64,000 bases of DNA from the NCBI GenBank assembly GCA_034406715.1, contig CP137866.1:1488001-1552000 (forward strand). The letters are read 5' to 3'. This stretch comes from Rhodotorula mucilaginosa (lineage: Eukaryota; Basidiomycota; Microbotryomycetes; Sporidiobolales; Sporidiobolaceae). Position numbers and translations under genes: made by a program. The notes beneath the pieces were generated by a model, which searched no databases, was not told the DNA's origin, and was given only the letters and a program-made list of their open reading frames with translations. Shown here piece after piece: positions 47,459 through 58,074 of this stretch (position 1 is the first letter of the stretch; each line of letters starts with the position of its first letter).

Positions 47459-50050
47459 ATGCCCCATCCGACTCCGATGAAGGACGACACGACACTCACG
47501 CCGTCAGCGAGAAGGAGCGGACGACACAGAGAGCAACAGGACCTTAACCATGTACGCCTGACTGCGCGTCTTGTGGCGTTGGCGTACTCGATGATCGCAT
47601 GTTGCTGACTCGCCAACTTCTGCCGCCACACATCAGCTCCTCGGCTTCACGCTGCCGCCTCGAGCTCCTCAGCCACCGACGCACCTGCCGAGGCGGTCTA
47701 CTCGTCGGAATCCGAACCATGCAGTCTTTGATCGAGCGCGATTCGTACACCAGTTCCGCTTCGTGGTCAAACCGGATAAGGGTACCTGTTCTCTCTCTCG
47801 TCGGGCGTATCGCCTCTACTCGCACGCCCCTCGGGCGCAGGCTGACTCGTCTGCACCCATCGCACAGACTACACGGTCCACTTTGCGGATCCCGACATCC
47901 ATATCGACTGGCCCGACGTCCTCCAGGTCATCCTCCCCACATCTGCGTCCGCGCTGTCTTCCGTCGCCACGACCAAGCTGGATCAGTCTGTCGCGGGCGA
48001 CACGGGGACGAGCAATGGCGTACCAGCGTGCCCTATTTGCTTGAGCGAACCCGTCGCTCCCAGGATGGTATGCAAATCTGCCGACACAAGTTGACTGCCG
48101 ACGGTGTGGCTGATCTCTTTTGGTCTCTCATGCAGACGAAATGCGGGCACGTCTATTGTTATCCCTGCATCTTGCACTACCTCGCACTGGCAGAGTCGGG
48201 GAACAAGACCCGCCAGTGTCCCATTTGTCACGAGTTCGTCGTTATCCCCATCTCTCTTGTTTGAACGAAGATGCTGACATGGTACGAACAGTTCTGTGCA
48301 CAGCAAGGATCTCAAATCCGTCAAGTGGTTCATCCCGGATGCGCCGTCTTCTGTGCCGGCCGCGGCGTCGCCTCCTGCTTCCGTTGAACCAGTCGACGCA
48401 GACCTGGCCCGCGCCCTCGAGTTGTCCAAGCTCGACGCGCAGGACGGACGCTCGTCGACCGCGTCGGAGTCTGCGCCGACCAGCCGCGAGCGTCTCAAGA
48501 TGCGACTTATTCGTCGTCCTCAAATCACGACCCTCGCTCTGCCGCGATCTGCGACCTGGCCGTCGACCGCAGTACCGCCACTGCGCGCGCCATGGAACTT
48601 CACTCCGGACGCATTCACATATGCCAAATTCTTCCTCGGCGCGCCGGATTACCTCCGCGACGAGCTGCTCGCTCAGAAGGCCCAGTTGGAAGCCGAGATC
48701 CAGACGCTGAGGCGCTTCGGGCAGCGCGGAGGAACGGACGAGCAACTCGGCATCGTCTTCATCGACGCGGCTCTGCGCAAAGTCGACGAGCAGCTGCAAA
48801 AGGTCGAACTGCTCAAGACTACTGCCGTCATGACCGCTCGCAAGCGGTCCTTGCGTGAGCTGCACGACATCCAACAGCTCCGAGCCGCTGACGCAGACGA
48901 TCGATTGCCGCCGGTCACCGACACGTCCGCGAGTGAACTCGAGGCGGCTTCGGACGTCGACACCTCCAGATCAGATTATCTCAGCACGGCGGCAGCGCGG
49001 CAGCCTCTTCCTGCGCCTCCTGTTTACGACCCGATACCGCTGGACTTCCTGCACACGAGATCGACGCCGCTGGCAGCAGGAGCGCCTCCCTTCACTCCGT
49101 CGACGACTGCGCCACCTGCGGTCATTTCGGCCACACTGTCTCCGCCGCGGACGCGGACGGCGCAGAAGCGGTCAAGTGTACCGACCGAGCAGCCGGTGGA
49201 CGACGTCGCGTACTATTTCTACCAGGCTGCTTCCGGCCAGCCGATCTTCCTTTCCCCGCTCGACATCAAGATCCTCAAGTCGCACTTTGGCACCTATCAG
49301 GCCATGCCCGACAACATCGAGGTCGTCGTGGAAGGCGCAGACGAAGGCTCGATGAATGACGAGCTGCGTCGTCGGTGCAAGTGGCTCGGGCATTTGCCGG
49401 TCGCCAGCGACGTGGTCTTCATCGAGGCCGACCTGTCGACGGTGGTTCCGAAAAAAGCCCTGGCGCCGTATACGACCGCGCTTCGGCAGCGCAGGACGAA
49501 GCGGCGAGACAAGGCGCGGAAGGAGGATCGCGCCAAACAACGCAGCGAGCAGAAGGCGGCCGAGGCATTGCCGGTGCATGAGTCAACGTATGCGTTTGGC
49601 GCGCCGGGCGGCTTGCCCTTTGGTTTCGCCGCTGCCTCCAGCTGGGACGACGATCAAGCATTTCCGGCCACTTCTACTTCGCCTGGTCCAGGTCGCCCGA
49701 GCTCGCCACGCCGGGCGGCGGCACCTTTCGTCGCGGATGCCCCGACTCGGTCCCCGCCGCCGCTTCCACAAGCCGCTCGACCTTCGTTCGCTTCGGCGGT
49801 TCACGCGTCCTCGCGATCAGCCGGAGGGTCCAGCTCGACTCAGTCCGCTTGGGACGATGCGCTCGAGGATCGATGGGGACAGCTTGAGGAAGAGATCGGC
49901 CGCCGTCGAGCTGCATCACCTCGCACGGCCGCTGCATCCGGCGTGAGCGCGCCGGGAGAGACAAACTCGAATGGCCAGGGCAAGAAGGGGAAGCGGGCGA
50001 AGAAACTGACGCTTCATTTGAGCGGCTCGGCTCTGCGAGGGGCCGGTTGA
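47459..50050 (+). CDS. MAG2: RING-finger protein, RNF10/Mag2 family
   Basis: Probable E3 ubiquitin ligase of the RNF10 type, which in yeast (Mag2) and animals acts on ribosomal small-subunit proteins in ribosome quality control. Exons 47459-47551, 47637-47781, 47868-48067, 48136-48233, 48292-50050; phases agree; 764 residues. The family-specific leader LLGFTLPPR and RARFVHQFRFVVKP precedes FADPDIHIDWPDVLQVILP. The C3HC4 RING follows: CPICLSEPVAPRMTKCGHVY, then CYPCILHYLALAESG and CPICHDSV, and after it KDLKSVKWF. A long basic, Ala/Ser-rich tail includes WNFTPDAFTYAKFFLGAPDY and FLSPLDIKILKSHFGTY, also conserved in the family. The start is taken at 47459; Mets at 47378 and 47477 are in the same frame. 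Confidence 0.85.
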
Positions 50051-50318
50051 GCTGGCAATATCCGCACTGTAGACGCATCTCATTCACTCAACCCTTGTCG
50101 CTTGTAACACATAACACTGCAAAAAGAGGGACTGCCGTGCCTCTTGAAACTTTTGTTTTACTGTCCTTTCACGCGCTTGTCCTGATTGGCAATCTTGCCG
50201 TCGACTGGTATCGGCTTCTCGCGAGCACGTTCGGCCTGCCGAGCGCCCGCCTTTGAAGTCGGCACGAAGCTGCGCGGGTGCCGTCGATGGTTCAGTCCCC
50301 GGAACTTGCTGAGAGGGT

Positions 50319-51545
50319 TCACAGGAAACAAACTAACCGTTTCTTCAGCGCCAACAACATCAAGCGGAACCAATACTGCAGGCGGGCAGGCGGTAGTCAG
50401 CTCCTGCTCATGTCGGGTGAGGATGGTCTCTGCTCACAAAGTTGAGGGAGTTCGCGGCCAGGTTCAGGATCAAGTAGAGCCATCGGATACGGCCGGCGTC
50501 GCGGACGCGCAGGGCGAGGAAGCTGGTGTCCTTCGCGGCAGGTACGAGAAGCTTCCACAACCGGACCGAGTTGTACGTCCCCATAATGAGTCGGACGACA
50601 ACATAGCTCGCGCTGAACAAGGGACGTTGTTAGCCACACTTCCGTGCCGCGACCAGCCTCCGGAGCAAAACGCACACGAGGAAGAGTCCGTTAACCATCT
50701 GAGCGATGGATCCAGTCATGTGCAGCTTGTCGAGTAGCCAGTGAGCATTGAGGAACTGCATAGAGGGTACCGGTCAGGAGAGGGTCTGCCATGCGGGAAT
50801 CGATTGCGATTTACAATTGTCGAGGTTTCCCACTGCCCGCCCGAACCCAGGCTTTCATCAGCATCCGCTTTGGTTCGAGGCATGTGAGGACACTCGGCTC
50901 ACGATCAGGAAGGTAGGACCACACCACAGGACGAACGGGCGAAGAGTAAAGAGGAAGGCGACGAGGCAGACGGCTCCGTGAAGGAAGAAGCCGAAGCCCT
51001 GCGTTCCAATGTGCCGTGCGGTAACGAAGGCGTCCTGCGCATGCGCAGCGCATATGAGTTCAAGCTTCACAGGACATGCGAAGGCGGAAGGGAGTGCTCA
51101 CCCAGATGAAGTAGCCGACTGCAATCGCAGAAAGACGCTGCTCGGGAAGGCCTACGCCGTACAAGGGATCGGCGGCCAAACTTGCCGACGGGTGACGCAG
51201 CAAGTGTATCGCGACGGGGGTGGCCATGAAAGCATAGAGCCAACCGACCTGCGGGAGGCAAAATCCGCGGTCAGTGGAAAAAGAAAGGAAGACGCGTCAA
51301 CAGCGTCTGACCATGTGCAAGTCCCAGTCGTTCTTCTTGACGCGGTTTGTCGGGTAGTACGAGCTGAAGATGACCGGGCTGATGATTGCGCTCAGCTTTT
51401 GGGCGGCGAACGAGGCGACGCAGGCAAACACTGTCAGGTGAGCGACTTCGGGCAGCGCGGTGAAGCCGAGTCGATCTCCGAGCGGCTTGGCGAGGGCGAC
51501 GAAGCCCGGATACGAGTCGAGAGCTCGCGACTCGATCCACGACAT
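50319..51545 (-). CDS. TLC-domain multipass membrane protein
   Basis: Starts MSWIESRALDSYPGF. The TRAM/LAG1/CLN8 fold is visible as successive hydrophobic helices with the signatures SSYYPTNRVKKNDWDLHMVGW, split here as SSYYPTNRVKK and NDWDLHMVGW, then ERLSAIAVGYFIWDAF-like text (RLSAIAVGYFIWDAF), ARHIGTQGFGFFLHG, AFLFTLRPFVLWCGPTFLI and NAHWLLDKLHMTGS. It is closest to the fungal TMEM56/TLCD4-type group, not ceramide synthase, since no Lag motif HHxxxD is seen. The last exon gives YWFRLMLLALKKR and stops at 50319. Alternatively a 29-nt intron would continue a basic tail to 50158; that intron would be unusually short, so the early stop is preferred. Lipid-related function is family inference. 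Confidence 0.75.
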
Positions 51546-51836
51546 GGTTTCTTGCAAGCTTTGGGGTGGGAAGGGCGAAAGCCGAACAGCGGTGTGGCGG
51601 GGAAGAGATGCGTTTCCAGTTGCCGCAAGCCGATGCAAGGTCGGGGGCGGCGCAGGAGTCGGTCGAGGAGACTCGGCGGAAGGTTTGCTCGGCACTCGAG
51701 TGAGCCTTGCCCGGAAGGGTCTGTGCAGCAGTGGACAGAGGAAACCGATGCCGCCGCCTTTCGCCTTCTCATCATCGCCCAACTTGGCCCAACTTTGCCT
51801 CGCGCACATATACCCATATCGGCTACGACTGGCGCG

Positions 51837-53347
51837 ATGGCTCCCATCCTGAGCTGCCACCCGGGCTCGCTCAACGCCTTCGCCCTCAAACTGAAACGTG
51901 AGTCGGCGCCGGGACCTTCGCCGTCCGCACCCCGTTGTTGACCAGACACACGGTTCTTCCTCTCCCTTAGCCAGCGACACGATTGCGACCATCAAAGCTC
52001 GCGCCGCTCGCAAGCTGGCCATACCCGACGAAGGCGCCGACATTGTCCTCAAGTACCTCTGGTGCGACGTATTCTACACGTTGGACGATGGTGCGTGCCT
52101 CTCTCTCTCTCGCGCGTGTGTGTGTACCTGGCCGAGGGACAGGCTTGTCTGGGCAGGGGCTGAATGCGACGCACGCCTACAGACGACGACTTTGACGTCT
52201 TCTTGACGCGGCACCAGAACTCGCCCGAGGTCACTCTGCTCCTCTCGTCCCCCCACATTCCGACTCAGAACCCGTCGATCGCGTCCGTCTCGTCTTTACC
52301 GCCCAGTTCAGCGTTCTCGTCTTCGTCCGGCGCCGGAGGACCGCGAGCAGATCCGGACGCGTCCTCCCTGTATTCGTCCCGGTCGTATCTCTACGGCAGA
52401 GGAGAGCCGCACGACCGTCGCCCAGGGACTAGCCTTCACCTCGTGGTGCCGAGCGGAAGGCACGGTGACGGAGCAGAGAGTGTCCGATCGGGTCGCAGTG
52501 GCCGCAGTGGTCGGAGCGCGCGCAGCGCACATAGCAACGGAGCCGACACGCTCGGGACGAAAAGTCGAAAGGGCGGCAGCAAGTCGTTCGACCCGGCCGT
52601 GCCAGAGCACAAGATCAAGTTTGAAGAGTTCCATAACCAGGTGAGTCACTCGATTGCTAGGCTAGCGGGTTTTGATGCCGGGACCCGCCGAGTTGACCTG
52701 TGATCCCGATTCGGGGTTTCCACCTACAGCTCGGTGTGCGGACCTTCATCGGTTCCATTGGACCAGTCCAGAACGTCCGCATGATGGTGCGTTGCAGCGC
52801 TTTGCAGTACGACGCGTCCGACGGTTGGTTGATCCTCCCTCGCCGCCTCGCGCAGATGAAGTCGGGCCACCGAGCGTGTTACATGTCTCGGGCGTTTGCG
52901 CAGCAGAACAACTTCATCCCGAAGGACGCAGCGCCCGGGTTCTATGGATTCTCCGGCATCACGAATCTCGGAACTTGGCCCATCACTGTACGCAGATTCA
53001 CGCTTCCCGCTCTCCGGACGGTTCTCACCTGTGTCTGATGTTTGCTTGCGAAACTCGTCCACAGGTCGGCAGCAAGACTATTGAACAGCAGGTCATGCTT
53101 GTCGAGAATTCCTACTTTCCGGTCATTCTCGGGCGGTCAGTGTGGATTACGCTCCTTTTCTACTCGCGCAGGACGTGGCAATTGACAGCGAGGTTCCCGT
53201 GGCGACAGGTCCTTCATGGAGAGGCGCGGAGTGCGGACGGATCCGCTCGACCCGACGTCGGTGGTCTTCATGGACACGAACGAGGTCATCCACACGGATC
53301 TTGTGATTGTCAAGGACGAGAATGGTGTAGTCATTCCCATCAGCTGA
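51837..53347 (+). CDS. Conserved fungal protein with PB1-like start and protease-like (retropepsin-fold) C-terminal part
   Basis: Seven exons (51837-51897, 51971-52090, 52183-52640, 52730-52786, 52856-52987, 53065-53135, 53209-53347), phases consistent, 345 residues. The first ~80 residues resemble a PB1/ubiquitin-like fold: a basic strand, TIATIKARAARKLAIP, LKYLWCDVFYTLDD and an acidic DDDDFDVFL. A Ser/Arg/Gly-rich linker follows, with repeated SGRSGRS. The last 140 residues (LGVRTFIGSIGPVQNVRMM, HRACYMSRAFAQQNNFIP, FPVILGRSFMERRGV, SVVFMDTNEVIHTDLVIV) have the strand pattern of a retropepsin-like domain. The catalytic Asp-Thr/Ser-Gly triad is absent, so it would be a binding fold. It looks like an ordinary spliced host gene. 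Family name not recognised. Confidence 0.62.
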
Positions 53348-53475
53348 ACTATCATCAGACACTGTGCTTTTCATTGGTTGCCAAGCAGGTGTCCTCTCCC
53401 TTGCCGGTGTTGCTCTATCCTTACTCTCAGAATCACGGCGTGAGACGTGGCATGGCTTTTGCTACATTACCTTCC

Positions 53476-53519
53476 GGCATAGCAATTTTGGGTACATGGC
53501 ATAGCAATTTTGGGTACAT
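53476..53519. repeat. 22-bp tandem duplication
   Basis: Two perfect adjacent copies of a 22-bp unit starting GGCATAGCAATTTTGGGTAC, 33 bp upstream of the tRNA-Gly gene, at the border where gene-dense DNA ends. Confidence 0.9.
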
Positions 53520-53552
53520 GTACGTTAATTTGACTGACACAACATCATGTTG

Positions 53553-53623
53553 GCACTGATAGTTTAGTGGCAGAATGCAGCTTTCCCAAGGCTGCGGCTC
53601 GGGTTCGATTCCCGGTCAGTGCA
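53553..53623 (+). tRNA. tRNA-Gly (anticodon CCC)
   Basis: 71 nt, intronless. Acceptor arms GCACTGA and TCAGTGC pair perfectly and a discriminator A follows. The anticodon arm CAGCT/GGCTG encloses TTCCCAA, giving CCC. The T arm reads GGGTTCGATTCCC and the D region TAGTTTAGTGG matches the A box. It is followed directly by a long T run. Confidence 0.92.
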
Positions 53624-53626
53624 TTG

Positions 53627-53639
53627 TTTTTTTTTTTTT
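53627..53639 (+). terminator. RNA polymerase III terminator, 13 T
   Basis: An uninterrupted run of 13 T residues starts three bases after the tRNA-Gly gene body, as expected for a Pol III terminator. Confidence 0.85.
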
Positions 53640-53959
53640 CTCTTTCTGCCGTGACCTTCCGGTAATGCCTTGTGTCTGTGGCCACCATTGAGATTGCGGC
53701 ACAGGGCTCAGTGCTAAACTGTCGACTATCTTTCACTTTTCCCCTTTCTCTCTGCTCAGTGCTGAAACAGGCCAAGGATGTGTAACAAGTGATTGCAAGG
53801 TGGATTGTTCCCCTGTACTCAGTCAGAGTGTGTAGAGAATGCATGTAAAGAGAGGCAGGAAGGCATCTCGTGCAGAGGTTCAGACTGGACCAAGGGCCAA
53901 AGTTGAGGCCCTGCAGGGCGCACCTCTCAAGCAGCAAGCTTGATGCAAGAGCAGGTGTA

Positions 53960-54275
53960 CTGCACAGCTTTGGGTTGTAGCTAGTCATGGACAGGCAAGA
54001 GCCAGCAAACAGTGACTCAATTATATATTCTGAGGGAAGTGCTGTAGAAGAAGGGGAAGCTACAACAAGATCCAAGCGAGAACATCCGCCAACACCACCT
54101 CATCCGTTTTGACAACAGTTTTCTTGAGGTGACTCACACTTTGCACCCAGCAGGGTAGACTACGACATCTATCACAAGAGGTAATGTTACTGACGAGATG
54201 AAGGGAGAGGAAGATATTTAGAACGGGAAGTTCCGAAGTCGGTGACGAGCGATGCAAAGATCGGTACTCTGACCC
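53960..54275 (-). repeat. Unclassified dispersed repeat, copy R1
   Basis: Minus-strand copy of a repeat present three times within 1.7 kb. Landmarks on the minus strand, in order: CTGGGTCAGAGTACC, TTTGCATCGCTCGTCA, GTCAGTAACATTACCTC, GTGGTGTTGGCGGATGTTCT, TAGCTTCCCC and GTCACTGTTTGC. It has no obvious terminal repeats or coding capacity. Boundaries are approximate. Confidence 0.6.
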
Positions 54276-54711
54276 AGTAGGCCCTGAGGGTGGCCAGCCT
54301 GCCACAGGCAGAAGGTCATGACACTATGGCTGGCTATTCACTTTCAGAGGAGGTCTCCGGTGTTTGTCCTTCAAGTTCCTGCCAGCCAGCCAAAACAGAG
54401 TCTGGAATACTTCCCAATCCCCATACAATCTGTTCCCGCAACTGTGCCTCCTACTTCTCCTATTTCCCTGCCTACTGCAAGTTTTCAGCCTCAATTGGTG
54501 TCTCCTTGCAAGTCTAGGCCTTAAGCCCCGTCCTGTCAATGTGTTCTTGCCAATCTCCCTTTTGTAGCGGGCCCTTTTGGATGATCGGTATTGAGGGAGC
54601 TTGGTTTCCTGAACAGTCTCCAAGGGGAGTGAGGCTAGTGTGCTAGTAGTGTTCCTACCGAGGAAGACTCTCTTTGATCGCATCTTCAGGGTCCGCGTCC
54701 TTCTTACCAAG

Positions 54712-55020
54712 CATGCTGGGTCGGTTTCCCTTCCTTTGCCTCGCTGGTTGTCAACTCCCCTCCTTGCTCCTTTCTTTCTGAATGTCACTGACACTTCCTT
54801 TATCGCAGATGGTCTACTCTATTGTACTGGACTCAGAGTATAAATTGACACCTCAAGACTTTGTCGTCCGATCAAGGACGCGGTGTTGGTGGAATGTCTC
54901 GGGTCGATTCGGGTTGGAGACTCACTTCTCCCTTAGCATTTTCCCCCGCTCTCGTCTCCCGTAATCCAAACTTAAGTCACTGTTTATCAGCTCTAGTCCA
55001 TGTACAATGCCCTGCAACCT
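54712..55020 (+). repeat. Unclassified dispersed repeat, copy R2
   Basis: Plus-strand copy of the same repeat as R1 and R3. Landmarks: GCTGGGTCGGTTTCCC, TTTGCCTCGCTGGTTGTCA, GAATGTCACTGACACTTCC, CGGTGTTGGTGGAATGTCTC and GTCACTGTTTATC. Its similarity to R1 continues past the last landmark. Boundaries approximate. Confidence 0.6.
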
Positions 55021-55314
55021 GACAAAGCATGCGGAAGACCTGCCCTCATATCAAGCTGAGAGCGGTGTCCCTGCAGACTCCAGAGTCAGACTCTGTGAAA
55101 GACAATATCAGTTTCTTTCACAACCTTGACAATGAACTTTATGAGAAGAGGACGGGGTTCCTACGACACGGGTATTCTTCCCGAGACCGAGTATGGCAAG
55201 GTTCAATCTCTAAACCCATACTCTAAACTTGCAATTCATTCTAGACAGAGCAATCTGCTGTGGGTCAACAAGCTTACCAACCCAGACTTTGGCAGTCTTC
55301 CAGAGCAAGGACTG

Positions 55315-55600
55315 TAAGTGACTATAGATTTTGAGAGGATATGAGTGAGGGGGGTGGAGTGCTAAAGAGAGAGGAAGCGCTAAAGAGAGAGGAAGCTACG
55401 ACCAAGTCTGAGCGAGAAGTTCCAGCCAACACCACCTAAGTGGGGCAACGGCACTTTGTGACCAGCGCAGTGTAGAATATCATCTGCAAACGGAGGTAGT
55501 ATTAGTGACGTTCGAAAAGAAAGAGAGGGGAAGAGACTTAGAATGGGAAGACGATGACAAGCGAGGCAAAGGTTGGGACCCCGACCGAGCAACATGGGTC
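55315..55600 (-). repeat. Unclassified dispersed repeat, copy R3
   Basis: Minus-strand copy. Landmarks: GGTCGGGGTCCC, TTTGCCTCGCTTGTCATC, GAACGTCACTAATACTACC, GGTGGTGTTGGCTGGAACTT, TAGCTTCCTC and AGTCAC. It contains a small internal duplication of GCTAAAGAGAGAGGAAG (plus strand 55362-55395). The tRNA-Leu gene lies 135 bp to its right. Confidence 0.6.
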
Positions 55601-55734
55601 AAGCCAATGCAGCCTTGTCGGCATTCGGAAGCGGCTCGACCTACACCCTGTACTGGAGACATCCGTCAGCAGAAGGGCAATAGACATTGCTTTGCTACAG
55701 CGGCAAAAGAACAATGCTTGCAGCAGCAAAAGAA

Positions 55735-55826
55735 TGATGTCAGTGGGATTCGAACCCACGCCGTTTCCGACTAGCGAATTCTTGCGAACCTGAAGCTAGC
55801 GCCTTAGACCACTCGGCCATAACACC
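55735..55826 (-). tRNA. tRNA-Leu (anticodon CAG) with a short intron
   Basis: On the minus strand the acceptor GGTGTTA pairs with TGACATC (two G-T wobbles). The D arm is GCCGAGTGGTCTAAGGC. The anticodon stem CTAGC/GCTAG encloses 19 nt beginning TTCAGG, so the anticodon is CAG with an intron of about 12 nt after position 37. A long variable arm (class II, Leu/Ser type) and the T arm GTGGGTTCGAATCCCAC follow. Minus-strand TTTT at 55728-55731 can act as terminator. Confidence 0.88.
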
Positions 55827-55839
55827 TCAGAGACTGCGG

Positions 55840-56757
55840 ATCATTCTGTTGCACACATCAACAACTACGGTGCCACATTTGTCAGGGTCTTTTTCTTTCA
55901 ATTTTCTGTCCTTCTGCCTTACAGTTCTGTCCCAGCCCGTTCTGCCATCTGGCATCTTGCTTGGATATTGCTGGTGCACGCACATCAGCCTTGTCCCAGC
56001 TACTGATACTGCACAAGACATGGATATGCAGTCTGGCAGGGGTGCACTCAGTCCAGGTTCCTTGTGATCTCCAAGGGGGGGGGGGGGGCGCTGGCTCAAG
56101 GCAGCCTCGAGTTGGGGTTGGTTCAAGAGGTGAATAGAAAGTGTCTTGAGTCACGTACTGGAAGCAGGCCTGTTTTGAGAGCGTCTCAGCGCAGATTTCG
56201 AGCCAGGGGTGCCTGGAGACTGGCTCGAGGCTGATTCAACTGTTGCCTAGAGGCTGTCTGTAAGGGCCGAGACCCTCACTCAACTTGCGCGGAACAACAA
56301 GCCGTTCGTCGTGGTTGTTTGAGCTTCCGCAAACTTGGGTCTTACTCTCGCCACACCCGAGCTGACGAGTAGACCCAGGTGAGCACCTCTCTTGTAGACT
56401 CTTGCCGCACACGAGCTGACAAGTAGACTCAGTGCAATACACGCTAAGGTCCTGCAACTTGCTGCGCTCGCCAAGTAGTGTCGTCGGTTGATTCAACACC
56501 GACGTTCCACTGTCTTAAACCAGCTGTCTCCACTCAACCCTGCTTGAAACCAAGGCAAATCACGCCAATTGAACCAGGCTGCTTTGATGGCTACTGAGCA
56601 ACACTCACCCAGGGCGCTTCAAGACCAAGCCAGCTCTCGGCCGCTCACACCCCTCACCAAGCAGGGCCAAGTTGTTATGGCCCAACCACTGCTTTGCTGG
56701 CATGTTTGTTGATATAGCAGACCTGGTAGTGTGCTACAGAGACGGCTCTTCAAAGCC
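55840..56757. other. Gene-poor region with homopolymer and degenerate tandem repeat
   Basis: No coding sequence recognised. It contains a run of 14 G (56075-56088). It also has two imperfect ~32-bp units sharing GAGCTGACxAGTAGAC (about 56346-56377 and 56399-56432). It is probably old repeat DNA. Confidence 0.5.
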
Positions 56758-58070
56758 ATGCCGCCCACAAAGAAGCAAATGGTGCGCTGCTCCTGCACCG
56801 AGTACGGCCGCTGCCAAGTTCCGGGCGGTTCGAACGTGGTCAGTTACTACACTGAGCGTGGCCATGCCAAACAAGAACAACAATTTGCAGACATTCAGCG
56901 CGCCGCCTCGCCCGTGCCTGTACTGATGACCAGCGTCGCCGCTGCTGCTCCGCACCCGGGGCCCCTCCCCGCATGCCCTCTCCAACGCCAACCGGCACTG
57001 CGGATCAGAACATGAACTTTGACGACCAACATTTTGGAGGTGGAACTGACAATGAGGAAGCGGCGGGACCAATGCACAAAGACCTGCCGCAGCTGGGAGG
57101 GTACGTGATGAGCTGCTCCAATTCGGTAAGTGATTCCCTTCCCCCTTCTTCAGCTTCTAGATCTCTTGCAAACCTTGATCCCAACTACAGACTCGCTCAG
57201 CGCCGACTCTGACGCTCACCAGCTTGCCAAAAGGAGGATTGACGTTGATGAGGACAATCGATGAGGACGGTGGCGCTGACAAGGACGAGGACGAGGACGA
57301 AGACGACGGCGCCAACAACAGAGCCAAAACCGAGCACACCACTGGCGGCGATGTACTCGATCCGCTCAACGAGTACAAGGACCTCAACGCACGGTTCGCT
57401 TGTTGCTCAATTGACAAAGACCAGGATGGAGAAGAGGACCTCGGCAACGACAACGAGTGGGGGGAGAACCAAGACAGCGGCTTCTCTACGGGTGCCCAGA
57501 CCGCTAGAAGTGGGCACAATCCCAGCTTTTCTCTCACGCGTGCCGCTGCGGATTGCTGGAAAAGCGCCGGAGCTGCCGGGATTGACAGGTCTATCGAGCT
57601 TGTTTGACCGGTACACCCGCCTGTTTTTGTGGAGTATCCAGACCTGCTGAGGTTTTGTATTCCTGACTTGCTGCTTCTTTGCAGCGCGACATGGACATCT
57701 TCCTCCTCTACATCCTTCTTGTCTGGCTCGTGGTCTACCGCTTCATCGCCCTTAACTCAATCAACCTCGTTCTTTCCTTCTTTGCCCATGTTGTCGCTCC
57801 GTTTCTCAAGCTCAACAACAAGTTTGTCCAGACAGTCAGGTCGGTCCGTCACCAGCTTAATGTTGACGCGAGCGTACAGAGGTACGCCGTTTGCAAGAAG
57901 TGCTTGCGGCTGCGGCAGATCACGAACCTTGACCTGACCAGACTCAGGAAGATCTGCGCCGACCCGCACAGCAACAACTTAATTGTCAAGAGCAAGAGTG
58001 TGAAACTGACATGGACGCCTCACCTTGTCTATGCCTACTACCCAATCACCGAATGGCTTCGTCAGACTCA
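56758..58070 (+). mobile_element. Degenerate CACTA/Tnp2-like (Plavaka-type) DNA transposon remnant
   Basis: The region starts with MPPTKKQMVRCSCTEYG and NVVSYYTERGHAKQEQ, the Cys/His N-terminal module seen in front of Tnp2-type transposases of basidiomycetes. It is followed by a highly acidic segment (DEDEDEDDGANN). Further on comes a helix-rich part (LLYILLVWLVVYRFIAL, VRHQLNVDASVQRYAVCKKC) like the segment before the transposase core. The frame is broken in several places and the catalytic core is missing; the sequence ends where LINE copy 1 begins. The superfamily call rests on motif resemblance only. Confidence 0.5.
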
Positions 58071-58074
58071 ACTG

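Noticed and set aside
50158-50318. Extra C-terminal exon of the TLC protein
   Set aside because: Would need a 29-nt intron, shorter than any other intron in the window; kept only as an alternative end.
51009-51941. 310-codon plus-strand open frame
   Set aside because: Antisense to the TLC-domain gene, low-complexity and without a recognisable motif.
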